Assembly: GCF_024586455.1 (NCBI RefSeq)
Contig: NC_065921.1
Location: 49,374,574 to 49,438,573 of the forward strand
Source of the DNA: Bactrocera neohumeralis
Taxonomy: Eukaryota > Arthropoda > Insecta > Diptera > Tephritidae
Reading direction: 5' to 3'
Length of the DNA: 64,000 nucleotides
In this document: piece by piece, positions 31,193 to 42,550 of the stretch
Layout of the letters: each line of letters starts with the position of its first letter
How positions within the stretch are numbered: the stretch's first letter is position 1
The notes under the pieces: model-generated
Seen by the model: the letters and a program-made list of their open reading frames with translations, nothing else
Told to the model about the DNA's origin: nothing
The model's database searches: none
Made by a program: the position numbers and the translations under genes

Positions 31193-32130
31193 TGATATTA
31201 GTTTAATAGGAAGGCTAAGTCAAGTTTCCATCCAATTTTATCCGTTTTAGGCACATATGTAGATACACTGTTATGAGTAAAACACGCTCTCTCATTTTCG
31301 TTGAGATAACTCACGTTTTGATCGATATATGCGGTATAAAGTCACTCGGAAGTTTTTTGTATGGGGTTGACTCGATTCAACCCATTTTTGGCTCACAGAT
31401 ATAGCGTTGACAGGAAAAGATTATCTCAAAATTTTTTTATAATCTCACTCATTACTGATGTTTGAGGTAAAAAGTCCAAATATTCAAAAACTAGGGGCTT
31501 GAGCATATTTTTGGTCATACCGTGGCGTACCTAAAATACACTATTCGCGCAAAGTTGTATCTATATTATATATTAATTGCTTCTGGATTTGCACACTGGA
31601 AAGTGAATGAAACAAATGCAATTTAAACTGTGTTATATTAGAAGTAGTCGATGTTGTAGTCCTATTTTGCCAATTTTTGCACACGAACATAGGAATTTTA
31701 GAGGATTGTGGCGTACCAAATTTGGATGAAGTCGTTTAGACGGATCTCAAAAATGTGATTTCACCTAAAAGTGAGCAGTGCCACGCCCATCGTTAAATTT
31801 TTACCCCAGTTATTTTAAAGCCCTCCTATGCCATCTCGGGTATAAAGTTTTATGTCTCTGGCGTATTTCGTTATTGAATCATCGCATTTTATTTTTTTTT
31901 ACAGTAGCGTTATATGGGTTGAGGACGGCGTTAACTTCCGATTTCATCAATTTTCACAATGTCAGTAGGAGGCCTAAAGAATTTGGTTTGGTGGTTTATG
32001 AGATATGCACATTAAACTGTTAGACAGGCCAACGCCTATTTTTTTAATTTTTAGTCCACAGGCTTTGCTAGTTACTGCGATTCCCCGTGTCAAACTAAAG
32101 TTCTATATCTTAATAGTTTACTGAATTCTA
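31193..32130 (+). repeat. Family D copy 4, right half
   Basis: Starts with the second TGATATTAGTTT and continues gtcaagtttccatccaatttt, tattcaaaaactaggggctt, gagcagtgccacgcccat, ctgcgattccccgtgtcaaa. It directly continues the left half at 16,930-17,084 once the LINE is removed. Confidence 0.7.
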
Positions 32131-32139
32131 GGTACGAGT

Positions 32140-32390
32140 ATTAGTACAGAAAACAGACAGCATTCGTCGCAGTGTTGCGATCGACCACAACAGAGTTGAA
32201 GAGGTAAGCGAGACAAACTACATATATACGCAAAAAGAAACAGAAAGAGGCCGAAATGCGATGATGACGGAATTTCCCTACTACGATGAGATTCGAATAA
32301 CAATTACCCGCCTGAAGTACAACAAAGCGTTAGGAATTAAAGGAAGGAGGCATGAAAGTTGGCCAAATTGCCTTCTCTAAAAGAAGGCGT
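32140..32390 (+). pseudogene. RTE-like LINE linker fragment
   Basis: Shows the EN-RT linker of the RTE family in broken frames: gttgcgatcgaccacaacag, then cagaaagaggccgaaatgcg, and an EIRITITRLKYNKA stretch near 32,290-32,330 matching EVRIAIARLKNKK in the copy at 6,089. Both flanks of the linker are lost. It is an old remnant. Confidence 0.6.
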
Positions 32391-33456
32391 AGGAACACCA
32401 TAACAAATTTTTATCAAATATGTATGCCTTAGATATGAAAATCGAATGCCGAAACCGTGGCTAAAGCAACGTCATAAAAATGGAAGAAATGCATTTTATG
32501 AAAAATAAAAATTTTTGGACAAATAATTCGATTTTATGGTTTTCAGTGACGACAAGGAAGTTGATTTTGACGAACCGGATATTGAAGAGTTTTGGAAATG
32601 CTACGGGAAGCATGCTAAAAACGCGTTCATGATGGTGGATCGCTCATGGCAAATGCTGCTTCATCTAAGAGCAAGTCCAAAATATATTTTGTGCAAGGCA
32701 AAACTTAGCCCTTTCCTACGTTATTCGATATCAGAACCCATCCTAAATCGTAAAGGATAATTTTTCCAATTTGTTACATTATTTCACAAAATAATGGCTC
32801 AGAATAATGAAATACTTGTTTAAAAATTTAATTTTTATTATTGTTTATTATTTTATTTTTGTTGAATAAATTTGGAAAAAATAACGAATCTAAAGCAGCT
32901 TTCTCAATGTCTGGTTACCAGCCTTTCTATGCAATTAATGGAGTTGTCCGCTGAATAAATTGTACTCAACAATGTGCATGGTTAATGGAGATGTCCCCTT
33001 ATTAGGACGTTCATTTAATAGTTTTTACTATCCTATCTTCTAAGTTGGCTCGAACCGAACACAGTGTGCTAAATTTTACCAAAATCGGCTCAGCAGTTTA
33101 GGAGTCCATCGCGGACAAACAACGTGACTCATACTTTTTATATATAAAGATGGTTTGAAGTATTGAAATGTTTAGAAATTTTATTATTTTATACAATTTA
33201 AGACTTTTATTATTGTTTTTTTTTTATATAAATATTAAATCTGAAACGGTGGTACCACCGGTACGACATTGGTAAATATAATTTAATATAAGGAAAAGTT
33301 TCTGCAACTTTGTTTATTGAGCGACCTTGTCTAATTTGATTTATATAATTATCCTACAATATAATTCAATACCTACATATATGTATATGTTTTCAATTTC
33401 ACTGTACAATAATTTGTTCCAACTTATTTAACATCCAAATAAATAAGAAAATACTA
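32391..33456. other. No gene; one dispersed-repeat trace
   Basis: A 74-codon frame at 32,536-32,760 (MVFSDDKEVDFDEPDIEEFW start) has no recognised relatives and no context. At 33,080-33,150 there is an aaatcggctcagcagtttag ... atatataaagatgg tract, like those in 1,500-1,760. The rest is AT-rich. Confidence 0.4.
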
Positions 33457-33897
33457 TTCCTGTGTAATTTATCTGAAATAGAAAATCACAACACGCCACC
33501 TGTTGATATTAATATTAAGAACTCAAACTTTCCATAATTATTTTTCGTAATTTCGAATGAAATTTTCACGGTAAAATATTTTTCTGCTAACAAGGAATGC
33601 GATTTCATTGGAAATTTAAACATATTTAATGTTATTTTGTAGTTATAGTCGTTAAGGTCTTGCAAATACCTTAATACTTTTGTGGCTTTTAAGCGCTTTG
33701 TCATCGGTGTGAGTCACCGGACATCCGCTGGCAAACGATATGCCACTATGCAGAAAATTGTGTACATACTCGTATAATAACATTATGGCAATGAAAAAGT
33801 GTGAGGAGCAAAAACACTAACAATAACAAATTACGAGTTGCTTCTTTGACCCACTCCGCGACTTTGACTTACACTAAAACCGAATTGCGCACATCTA
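33457..33897. other. Interspersed repeat fragment then spacer
   Basis: 33,457-33,530 is a diverged counterpart of the tract at 12,065-12,135 (attaatattaagaactcaaa). The remainder up to the hairpin element shows nothing recognisable. Confidence 0.35.
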
Positions 33898-34871
33898 TCG
33901 GGTGATTTTTTAAGAGCTCGATAACTTTTTTTTTAAAAAAAAAACGCATAAAATTTGCAAAATCTCATCGGTTCTTTATTTGAAACGTTAGATTGGTTCA
34001 TGACATTTACTTTTTGAAGATAATTTCATTTAAATGTTGACCGCGGCTGCGTCTTGGGTGGTCCATTCGGAAAGTCCAATTTTGGGCAACTTTTTCGAGC
34101 ATTTCGGCCGGAATAGCCCGAATTTCTTCGGAAATGTTGTCTTCCAAAGCTGGAATAGTTGCTGGCTTATTTCTGTAGACTTTAGACTTGACGTAGCCCC
34201 ACAAAAAAATAGTCTAAAGGCGTTAAATCGCATGATCTTGGTGGCCAACTTACGGGTCCATTTCTTGAGATGAATTGTTCTCCGAAGTTTTCCCTCAAAA
34301 TGGCCATAGAATCATGAACTGTGTGGCATGTAGCGCCATCTTGTTGAAACCACATGTCAACCAAGTTCAGTTCTTCCATTTTTGGCAACAAAAAGTTTGT
34401 TAGCATCTTGGTTGACATGTGGTTTCAACAAGATGGCGCTACATGCCACACAGCTCGCGATTCTATGGCCATTTTGAGGGAAAACTTCGGAGAACAATTC
34501 ATCTCAAGAAATGGACCCGTAAGTTGGCCACCAAGATCATGCGATTTAACGCCTTTAGACTATTTTTTGTGGGGCTACGTCAAGTCTAAAGTCTACAGAA
34601 ATAAGCCAGCAACTATTCCAGCTTTGGAAGACAACATTTCCGAAGAAATTCGGGCTATTCCGGCCGAAATGCTCGAAAAAGTTGCCCAAAATTGGACTTT
34701 CCGAATGGACCACCTAAGACGCAGCCGCGGTCAACATTTAAATGAAATTATCTTCAAAAAGTAAATGTCATGAACCAATCTAACGTTTCAAATAAAGAAC
34801 CGATGAGATTTTGCAAATTTTATGAGTTTTTTTTTTTAAAAAAGTTATCAAGCTCTTAAAAAATCACCCGA
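33898..34871. mobile_element. 974-bp hairpin of two DD41D mariner 3' halves
   Basis: Flanked by TA on both sides (33,896-33,897 and 34,872-34,873), with ends TCGGGTGATTTTTTAAGAGC and its inverse. The arms, 33,895-34,365 and 34,407-34,874, are about 470 bp and near-perfect inverted copies with a 41-bp spacer. Each arm holds the last third of a mariner transposase, its 3' untranslated region and one terminal repeat. The element is thus two 3' ends joined head to head, without any 5' half. The arms differ at only a handful of sites, so formation or conversion was recent. It cannot encode an active enzyme but could be mobilised by one, and any transcript would fold into a long double-stranded RNA. 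Confidence 0.85.
34408..34764 (+). pseudogene. DD41D mariner transposase, C-terminal third
   Basis: Right arm, plus strand: VDMWFQQDGATCH, FGEQFISRNGPVSWPPRSCD, LTPLDYFLWGYVKSKVYRNK, ending GQHLNEIIFKK and a stop at 34,764. The second catalytic Asp (QQD) and the third (PLD) are separated by 41 residues, the DD41D spacing known from the rosa/VS mariners, first found in Ceratitis. The first Asp and the DNA-binding domain are absent. An inverted copy of the same segment, with a frameshift after LTPLDYF, occupies the left arm on the minus strand (about 34,007-34,365). Confidence 0.8.
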
Positions 34872-34874
34872 TAG

Positions 34875-36279
34875 TTAGTCAATGCATCACACTCTTATGA
34901 GCGCGCTGATATTATCATTTTTGTATGCAGGAAAATGTCAGTGCCAGAAGCGACTCACTGCATTTTTACCAGGGCACTCCCTCAACTCTTTTCAATGGCA
35001 TTTAAGTTACTTTCTCTATAGCTGTCAGCGTGCATTTGTTTCACAGTGGTGTTCGTCAAACTCAACCACAACGGGTGTTTCGGTTGTCAGCTTAAAATGT
35101 TCAGTGCCGCAAAGTGTTTCTGCAACAAGTAGCTTCCCTTCGACGTCCAACAACAACGTAGTTAAAAATCGCTACAATCTCTAGCAACGTCTAAATCTTG
35201 ACATGGTGTGACGCAATGATGATGTCATTGACAGTTCAGTGACCAACAGCAATCTTACGTAATATGAGGTAAAGTCGGTTAAAGCAATACGCGCCATTAG
35301 GGAGTGCAAGCCAAAAAAAAATTTACGAAAAGTGGAACGGATAAGCACGTCCTTTGATTTATCCTCTACTGTGAGTGCTAGATCCGCAATGTTGGGAAAA
35401 TGGAAAAGTATAGAATTTAAAAAGGTGGTTATGACAATCATTGAGTAGGAACATGTGGGTAATTCACTGCATACTTGCTACTGCCACTGCCCTTCAATAT
35501 CAAAATTGTTTTCTCATTGGCTAATAACGTATTGCCTTGATACTATGTGTTCACCATTCGTGACTATCACCAGAATTGAACCATTTGGTAGCAAAACCAG
35601 CAAGTGATGCTTTAGAAATTTCTAGCAACTAAAGTTTTTCAACATCTCCGACATCTGCATCAGCTTCCACTACATCTGAAGCAACTTCAAATGCAGGTTC
35701 ATTGTGAAATATTAAATTTTACGCCAATAGTCATTTCTGAACAAATTACATAAAAAGCGGAAAATGTTAAAGCGAGCAGTTCCATAGGTAAAAAGTATCC
35801 CTTGAGTAAACTCGTCCCTTTAAAGGGACTTTTTGCACCATGAGACATAACTGGCGCGTTTATATTATCTTTTTGGAAAATAATTAATAAATATACCCAT
35901 CAGAAATACTTATCCTAAGTAAAATTTTGGATTCTATAACTTGAATGGTTTGGCTGGGCCACTTTTTTTTAGTTTTTAATCACAGGTTCCCTCGATTCAT
36001 TATACTAAATTACAATTTTGTATCCTCATTATCGTCACTTGCATTAAATTTCATTACGGTATCTTAATTTTTATTCAAGGTACAGCTTGCACCGTAGTTG
36101 TCAGGGATTGTAATATTTAAATCATCCTCAAATAAGATGGATATGTGATAAAAAGAGCAGCATATATTGGATGGTTTTGGAAAATAGCGACCGGTGGATC
36201 GGAATTCATTATAATCGGTCAGGTTTAAACCAATCTCGAAATCAATGCAACTCTCAGGTGGAAAGTTGGAAATCACTAT
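34875..36279. other. No gene supported
   Basis: Frames at 34,882-35,184 (plus) and 35,181-35,441 (minus) have no recognised family. Mixed AT-rich sequence without terminal repeats. Possibly host intergenic DNA. Confidence 0.35.
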
Positions 36280-36490
36280 ATTGGATATGCTGGGGCTAGA
36301 GAAAATCCCTATTCCCTGAAAGTTCGAAACTACTTATATTAGGTATGTGGGGGAAAAAAAGTATTGACAAAATTTTTGTCTCGCCATGCTGAACTTTTAT
36401 TTGTACATATATAACTCCGTCTCGTTTAGTTTTAGTTGCTACAAACGACGGTTACAAAACTAGAATACTCTGTATTAACATGTCCTTTTT
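36280..36490 (+). repeat. Family D remnant
   Basis: Contains gttcgaaactacttatattaggtatgt and, after a deletion, tttagttttagttgctacaa ... gaatactctgta, the opening and closing parts of family D with the middle missing. Confidence 0.5.
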
Positions 36491-36540
36491 ATAACTGTTG
36501 TAATACAATTATAAGCTTTCAAACAAACCTTTTCAGATTA

Positions 36541-38217
36541 TAATTTGACATTTCACATTGAAGTATGGATGAGAAGCAGTCGCTACATCCGCTTTTCAAA
36601 GTTTACGCGAAAGTTGATTGAGAAGGTCATTATTGGGATCAATCAACTGTAGTTCCTGGCATCCTCGTCATTATAACGCCATAATGATAGCGTTAGTAAA
36701 GCTCTTAGTAAAGCTCTTTAACCAAGTTTATGACAGTGGCCAATATCCAAAAGACTGGTTAAAATCAATATTCATACCACTACCTAAGAAAAATAATGCG
36801 AAACATTGTAGTGAGTACAGACTAATTAGTCTAATGTCACATGCTCTTAAGATATTTCTAAAAGTCATTCACGCCAGAATATATAAGAAATGTGAAGAGT
36901 CAATGGGTAAGACGCAATTTGGCTTCAGAGAAGGTCTTGGAACACGCGAGGCATTGTTCTGTATACAAGTCTTGGTTCAAAACTGTAAAGATGTCCAAAA
37001 AGATGTATTTTTATGCTTAATTGATTATGAGAAAGCCTTCGGCACCATTAAACACGATAAACTTATGGAAATTCTTCATTCTATGGGAATAGATGACAAA
37101 GAGATTCGTTGCATAAGAAATCTGTATTGGCAACAAACTGCCCATGTAATCTATTTTACGAGGTGTAAGACGAGGATGCATTCTGTCACCCTTGTTATTT
37201 AACATATATTCGAAAGTAATATTTCAAGAATCGGTAACCAGTATTGATCAAGGTGTGAAAGTTAATGGTATTTTCATGAATAATATACGCTATGCAGATG
37301 ACACTACACTTATTGCCGATAGCTTGATGGGATTACAAGAACTTGTAAACCGAGTTAACTTACGTAGTGACGAATATGGCCTACACATTAACATAAACAA
37401 GACGAAGTACATGATTATTAGTAGGAAAAATATATACAATGGTTAATAACAATCCAATCGAAAGAGTTAAAAATTTCAAGTACCTTGGTTGTCATATCAA
37501 CGAAAGTTGGGATTGTTCAAAAGAAATAAAATGTCGAATCGAATTTGCGCGAACAACTTTTCTCAAATACAAAAACATATTATGTAGCCATGACCTCAAT
37601 ATCACAACCAAAATACGTTTTTTAAAATGTTATGTTATGGTCAGTGCTTCTCTATGTGATGGAAACATGTACTCTAAAAATCACAGATATGAACAAGCTA
37701 GAGTCCTTCGAGCTATGGCTTATTAGAAGAATCCTAAAAATTCCATGGACAGATCGAGTTACAAACAGTGAAGTTTTGAGAAGAGTGAACCGCAATAGAG
37801 AGTTGTTAAGGACTATAAAACAAAGAAAAGCAGCCTACCTAGGACATATTATGAGGCACTCTAAGTATGAGCTCCTACAAATAATTATCCAAGGAAAAAT
37901 TGAAGGAAAACGGGGTATTGGCCGTAAACAACTTTCATGGCTTCGAAACATTCGACAATGGACAGGAATCCAGAACATTGGCAACCTTATAGATGTGTCG
38001 AGAGATAGAGAGAAATATGCTGCGATAATTCAAAATCTGTGATATTTTTTATTTATTTTTTTTTTCTTTCAATATACAATATATAGTATATATTTAACAT
38101 GTAAACAATACATTTTTATATTAATATTAAGCTTATTAATAGTGTATATATTTTTAAATGTTATTTGATCACCAATATTCGAATACGAATTGGCAAATAA
38201 AGAAGAAGAAGAATGAT
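36541..38217 (+). pseudogene. Second LINE type, RT to 3' tail
   Basis: A non-LTR reverse transcriptase in three overlapping frames. RT begins near YDSGQYPKDWLKSIFIPLPK, then CSEYRLISLMSHALKIFLKV, TQFGFREGLGTREALFCIQV, LCLIDYEKAFGTIKHDKLME, and a shift to INNIRYADDTTLIADSLMG-like sequence at 37,280-37,330 (catalytic ADD). Later come NINKTKYMIISRK, NFKYLGCHINESWDCSKEIK, FELWLIRRILKIPWTDRVTN, KAAYLGHIMRHSKYELLQII and KRGIGRKQLSWLRNIRQWTG, with a stop at 38,042. The endonuclease is lost. The 3' end is gcaaataaagaagaagaagaa at 38,195-38,215, so like the RTE family it ends in an AAG repeat rather than poly-A. The protein differs clearly from the RTE copies. Its clade was not settled. Confidence 0.8.
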
Positions 38218-38702
38218 AGCAGGTGATCTACTGGTTCTTTAGTGTCCACAATGAAAGGACGATCGCGACCGCAAGACTGTGCGCTCAATATTTAACTAGG
38301 GACGCCTAGCCAAACATGGCGTCGTGTTAATTCATTATAAGACTAGTAATTGTTCCAAACCACAGCGGAAGCGTATTAAATCATAAAGCTGATTAGCTTG
38401 CAAGGAAACACACTACAGCTTCAATATAATAAGTGATAAGTTGTTGGGCTACAGTTCGCAGCTCCACTTCTTATAGTAACCTCTTTTGCGAATATTTCGA
38501 GATAATGCCCAATCAGTACTGTATATTTGATACACGCTCCAGTTGCCTGCATTCCTTTCCGAGGGTGAAAACTGCACTGGAACACCTCAACACAATCTTA
38601 ATATTTTATTCTTCGAGGGTTCACACACCTTAATACACGGCTTATTTCAAAAACTGAGCTAAAAGAGAGACAAATTCATTTTCGTATCCTGATGTGTTAA
38701 TA
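38218..38702. other. No gene seen
   Basis: Spacer between the LINE tail and the deleted mariner. The short frame at 38,433-38,633 has no recognisable family. Confidence 0.4.
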
Positions 38703-39381
38703 CAAGGTGCTTTCGTAAGTAAACAGGACCCCTGGTGTCGCCATATATGTTAGAATTTGCTATCTTTATCGATTGTCCAGTGAGAATTTCATGACATTTC
38801 ATTGATTGGAAGTGAAGTTATGGCGTTTTAAGTGTCAGTATGTTTGTGTCATCGGTGCAAAAATGAACTTCGAACAAAGAGCCAACATTAAATTTTGTTT
38901 TAAAATTGCTAAAACTTTTACCGAAACGTTTCAATTGATGAAACAAGTTTATGGCGATGATTGCCTATCCCGTAGCAGAGTGCACAAGTGGTTTCAACGT
39001 TTTCAAAGTGGTCGTGAGGACATAAATGACGAACTACATGTGGGCCAATCAAAATCCGTGATTACCGGAAATTCTATCGAAACTGTGCGTCAACTGTCAT
39101 TGAAATTCATGGAAATGGAATCGAACATCTCTCTTCCTTTTCGGAAAAATGCATTTGTCCATAAAAGTAAAGCGTTATGCAAACGTAGAGGTCATTCAAA
39201 AGGCTTGCACCGACATACTGGCGGCCACACCGGCCAACGAGCTAAAACACTCGTCCGACATGCTTTTGGACCGTGCTGTATTGAAGCATATGGAGACGAT
39301 TTTGAATAAAATAAATTGAGTTTGCTGAAAAAACTATTTGTTCTGTTTTTTTAAGTTCTGTTTACTTTGGAACACTCCTTG
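38703..39381 (+). mobile_element. Internally deleted mariner element
   Basis: 679 bp between TA dinucleotides (38,701-38,702 and 39,382-39,383). The ends match as imperfect inverted repeats of about 27 bp: caaggtgctttcgtaagtaa on the left, and the complement caaggagtgttccaaagtaa on the right. The frame from 38,863 encodes the mariner helix-turn-helix (MNFEQRANIKFCFKIAKTFT, QLMKQVYGDDCLSRSRVHKW, FQRFQSGREDINDELHVGQ). It then jumps by deletion to the C-terminal region, seen in another frame as a VIQKACTDILAATPANELKH stretch. The catalytic domain is missing. It is non-autonomous but keeps both ends. Confidence 0.82.
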
Positions 39382-39383
39382 TA

Positions 39384-41856
39384 TATGAATTGCCTTAATG
39401 CGCGAAGTTGCAGGAGTTCAGAGAGAGTGGTGTGTAAAATAGTGGTGGCTGAAAAAATTGGATTATAAAAAATATTTTTAACAAACTATAAGATCTGGAA
39501 ACTTTCTATGTTGAATTGACAAATTTTTATAGTAAATAAAGGAGGGTTAAACTCAAACAAGTGATCTATATTTAATATAATATTTCTTTCATATGCAACA
39601 CTACACTAATCTTAAATCTATTAGGGAACCTACTTCTATGCTCTCTACTGTATTAAAGGTATTAGTGCTTAGCTTTAGCATTTTATAGGCTTTCAATTAA
39701 AGGCATGAGTACGAACTTAAGAACTCGTATCTTTCCCAGTCGTCACAAAGTTTTAGGTCCAAAGAATCTTGATTTATTTTAAGATCTTTCGTTGTGATCT
39801 TCTGTTCGATAACCTCATCAATTGAATTGATAAAATGTCAGTTCAATGCAGAAGTTATAACGATAGTACTATATATACGAGTGGAAAACGTATCTTGTTC
39901 TCTGTGGAATGAACTAAGGACTCCCTTTATTATTTCCGGCTGTATTTATATAGTTTTGTGTCATGACTGTATAATTGTAAATATCACATAAGTTTCAACG
40001 TAAGAAGATACAAAGGCAATAATAATTCGTCACAAAACCTGCTCTATGATTACCCAACGGGAATCAAACCATCCCACTCTTGTCTCATAATGATACAAGT
40101 TGTTTAGTCAATGTTACTGTCAGTTTTTATTAAACGTCAATGCAAACGTCTGTCACCCCATCGCTCGGCATAACCAAACTCCAATAAAACGCTCGGTTAA
40201 AAATTTAAAAACATTCGTACAACTAACCAAAAACGTTGTTAAGGAAATTTTTCATATGCATATAATTATTGCATAAAAAACTAACTACACATATTCAACT
40301 TTTTACCTTTTCACGTTATTTGAGATTTCATAAATTGTAGCTAGTATTTATCGCCCAGCAGTTTTGATGTGTCGGAAACCTCCTCATTAACGTGCTGTCT
40401 AAGCCTAACGTACAAATGAGCATTAACTAAAGTCCTTAGTACCTTACTTTGAAAGCGCTGAATGCTGGCAATACAGCTTTATCTTGAGCAGCCCCCTTCT
40501 TGCCAACTAGGTGGTAAAGTTTAGCAAATTTTATATACTCCGAAATGTAGGTGCAGACTCAGTGAAAAAAACACACTTAATTACTTTAAATTGGCTATCA
40601 GAGTTACCAAACGGCAATCCAATAAATAATGTTTGGAAAAATAAAAATAAAACATTTAACGTCTACAAAATAATTTATTCTGCTACTCCAACTCATTTCG
40701 AGGTATGTTCCCGTGATATATGAGAAAGATTTGGTTGCAAGTTGCCATCAAAGATATCAGACTATAAAAGACAAGATGGTTGGTACGCACTGTAAGTCTT
40801 GCCAGTTAAATATAAAAAATCAATCAAAAAGAAACGACGAATATTTGTCGCCTGGCGTGCCAAATATGAATAGTGCAGGCGAAAAGATTACTGTTGCTAA
40901 CTGTAAGCAAGAGCAAATCAAATTGAATCAAACAGACAAGAAAATGAGTGCCTTAATTTCATGTCGACTCTGGCATAACTGCAACTGAACTCATTTGAAA
41001 TAATTAGAATTTAGTGGTGGTAAATGCTGTCCATCTTGGTTGCAAACACACACCACACTTCACACTCTTCGTAGTATTTCTGATTTTGTTTTTCCACATT
41101 GGGGTAAGTTGTTTGCACATGAAATTGCATGTCTTTTTACTTGCGGAGAGATTTTTCTCTTCTCTGCAACAATAGACCTAACTCTTTTAAATTTTGTCAG
41201 CTATTCCTTCGAGATCTTATCACATTCTTCTACATAAAAAAGGAGACTTCTTCATTATGATAGAGTACGATCCATATCCCGTGGAGTGATTACGTAAAAG
41301 GGAGTTTTGCAAGGCTAAAAATGTCACACTTTAGAATTGAAACTAATCTTTTTGCATAAAACTTAATTTCACAGATAAAATTTCCAAACGCTGGAATGAA
41401 CAGCACGCACCAACGCTTGGCAGAGTCAAGCCTCGAAAGACGGCATCATTACGTACGACTGCCGGGTAATGAAGAAATATGAAAATTAAATAAATTAACA
41501 ACAAAGAATGTGTTTAATACGCGAGCGCAACTTGACCTTAATATAGATTCACCAAGTCGAAGTTAGTATATAGACATAAGCTCAAGTTTCCAGCTGACTT
41601 CTAAATGCAACAATTAATTCAATTAAAATCTTAGCTTTTTGTCCCAACTTGGAACATCTACATCAGTAAACTTTGCAAAAAATTACGGTTTTTGTATAAA
41701 TTTACAATTGTCGGTTACAATAGTAATCTCCCGCGGGAAGGGTATACAGTTTTTGATTACAATCGACTTCTTTTTATCATCAAAAAATTCCCGACGGTTT
41801 TCATTTGTTCCGAGACCGGTTAGGTCTCTTTCGTTCATATGGTGTATGGTATGGTG
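39384..41856. other. No gene supported
   Basis: About 39,600-39,770 has weak family D similarity (cattttataggctttcaatt). Overlapping frames at 40,511-40,723 and 40,713-40,988 contain Cys pairs (CHQRY, CKSCQ) but no family could be named and no splice structure seen. The rest is AT-rich. Host unique sequence is possible. Confidence 0.35.
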
Positions 41857-42550
41857 TAACCCGTGAAAGGAGAATCGGCACACACCACCTCTTCGTCGAT
41901 TTCAAAGCTGCTTTCGACAGCACGAATAGGAGCTGCCTTTATGCCGCGATGTCTGAATTTGGTATCCCCTCAAAACTAATACGGCTGCGTAAACTGACGT
42001 TGAGCAACATCAAAAGCTCCGTCAGGATCGGGGAGGACCTCTCCGAGCCGTTCGATACCAAACGAGGTTTTAGACAAGGCGACTCCCTATCGTGCGACTT
42101 CTTCCACCTGCTGCTGCAGAATAGAATCGAGCAGGTACAATCTTTAAAAAACCAAACTCTACAAATCACTCATAATCCCCGTCCTGCTATATGGTGCAAA
42201 AAATTCTGCGAAGGATTTATGGTCCTTTGCGCGTTGGCCACGGCGAATATCGCATTCGATGGAACGATGAGCTGTATGAGATATATGACGACATTGACAT
42301 AGTTCAGCGAATTAAAAGACAGCGGCTACACATGGCTAGGTCGTGTTGTCTGAATGGACAAAAACACTCCAGCTCTGAAAGTATTCGATGCAGTACCCGC
42401 CGGGGGAAGCAGAGGAAGAGGAAGACCTCCACTCCCTTGGATGGACCTGGTGGAGAAGAACCTGGCTTCGCTTGGAATATCCAATTGGCACCACGTAACG
42501 CAAAGAAGAAACGACCAGAAGTCGGAACATGAACGACATTCAAATTGCCA
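41857..42550 (+). pseudogene. RTE-like LINE, internally deleted copy
   Basis: Starts inside RT (HHLFVDFKAAFDSTNR, LYAAMSEFGIPSKLIRL, KLTLSNIKSSVRIGEDLSEP, RGFRQGDSLSCD). It loses the YADD block by deletion near 42,140, and resumes with a shifted HNPRPAIW (LIIPVLLYG in the parent frame) and another deletion before ILRRIYGPLRVGHGEYRIRW. Then come NDELYEIYDDIDIVQRIKRQ and the RGRGRPPLPW region. The AAG tail is absent. At least two deletions and several shifts. Same family as 6,089-8,580. Confidence 0.78.

Noticed and set aside
32536..32760. 74-codon frame MVFSDDKEVDFDEPDIEEFW, considered as a small gene
   Set aside because: No relatives recognised, no promoter or neighbour context, and it lies in AT-rich spacer next to LINE debris.
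40511..40988. Two overlapping frames with Cys pairs, considered as a host gene exon
   Set aside because: No recognised family, no splice sites tied to them, and the two frames overlap in different phases. Composition is no better than chance frames nearby.
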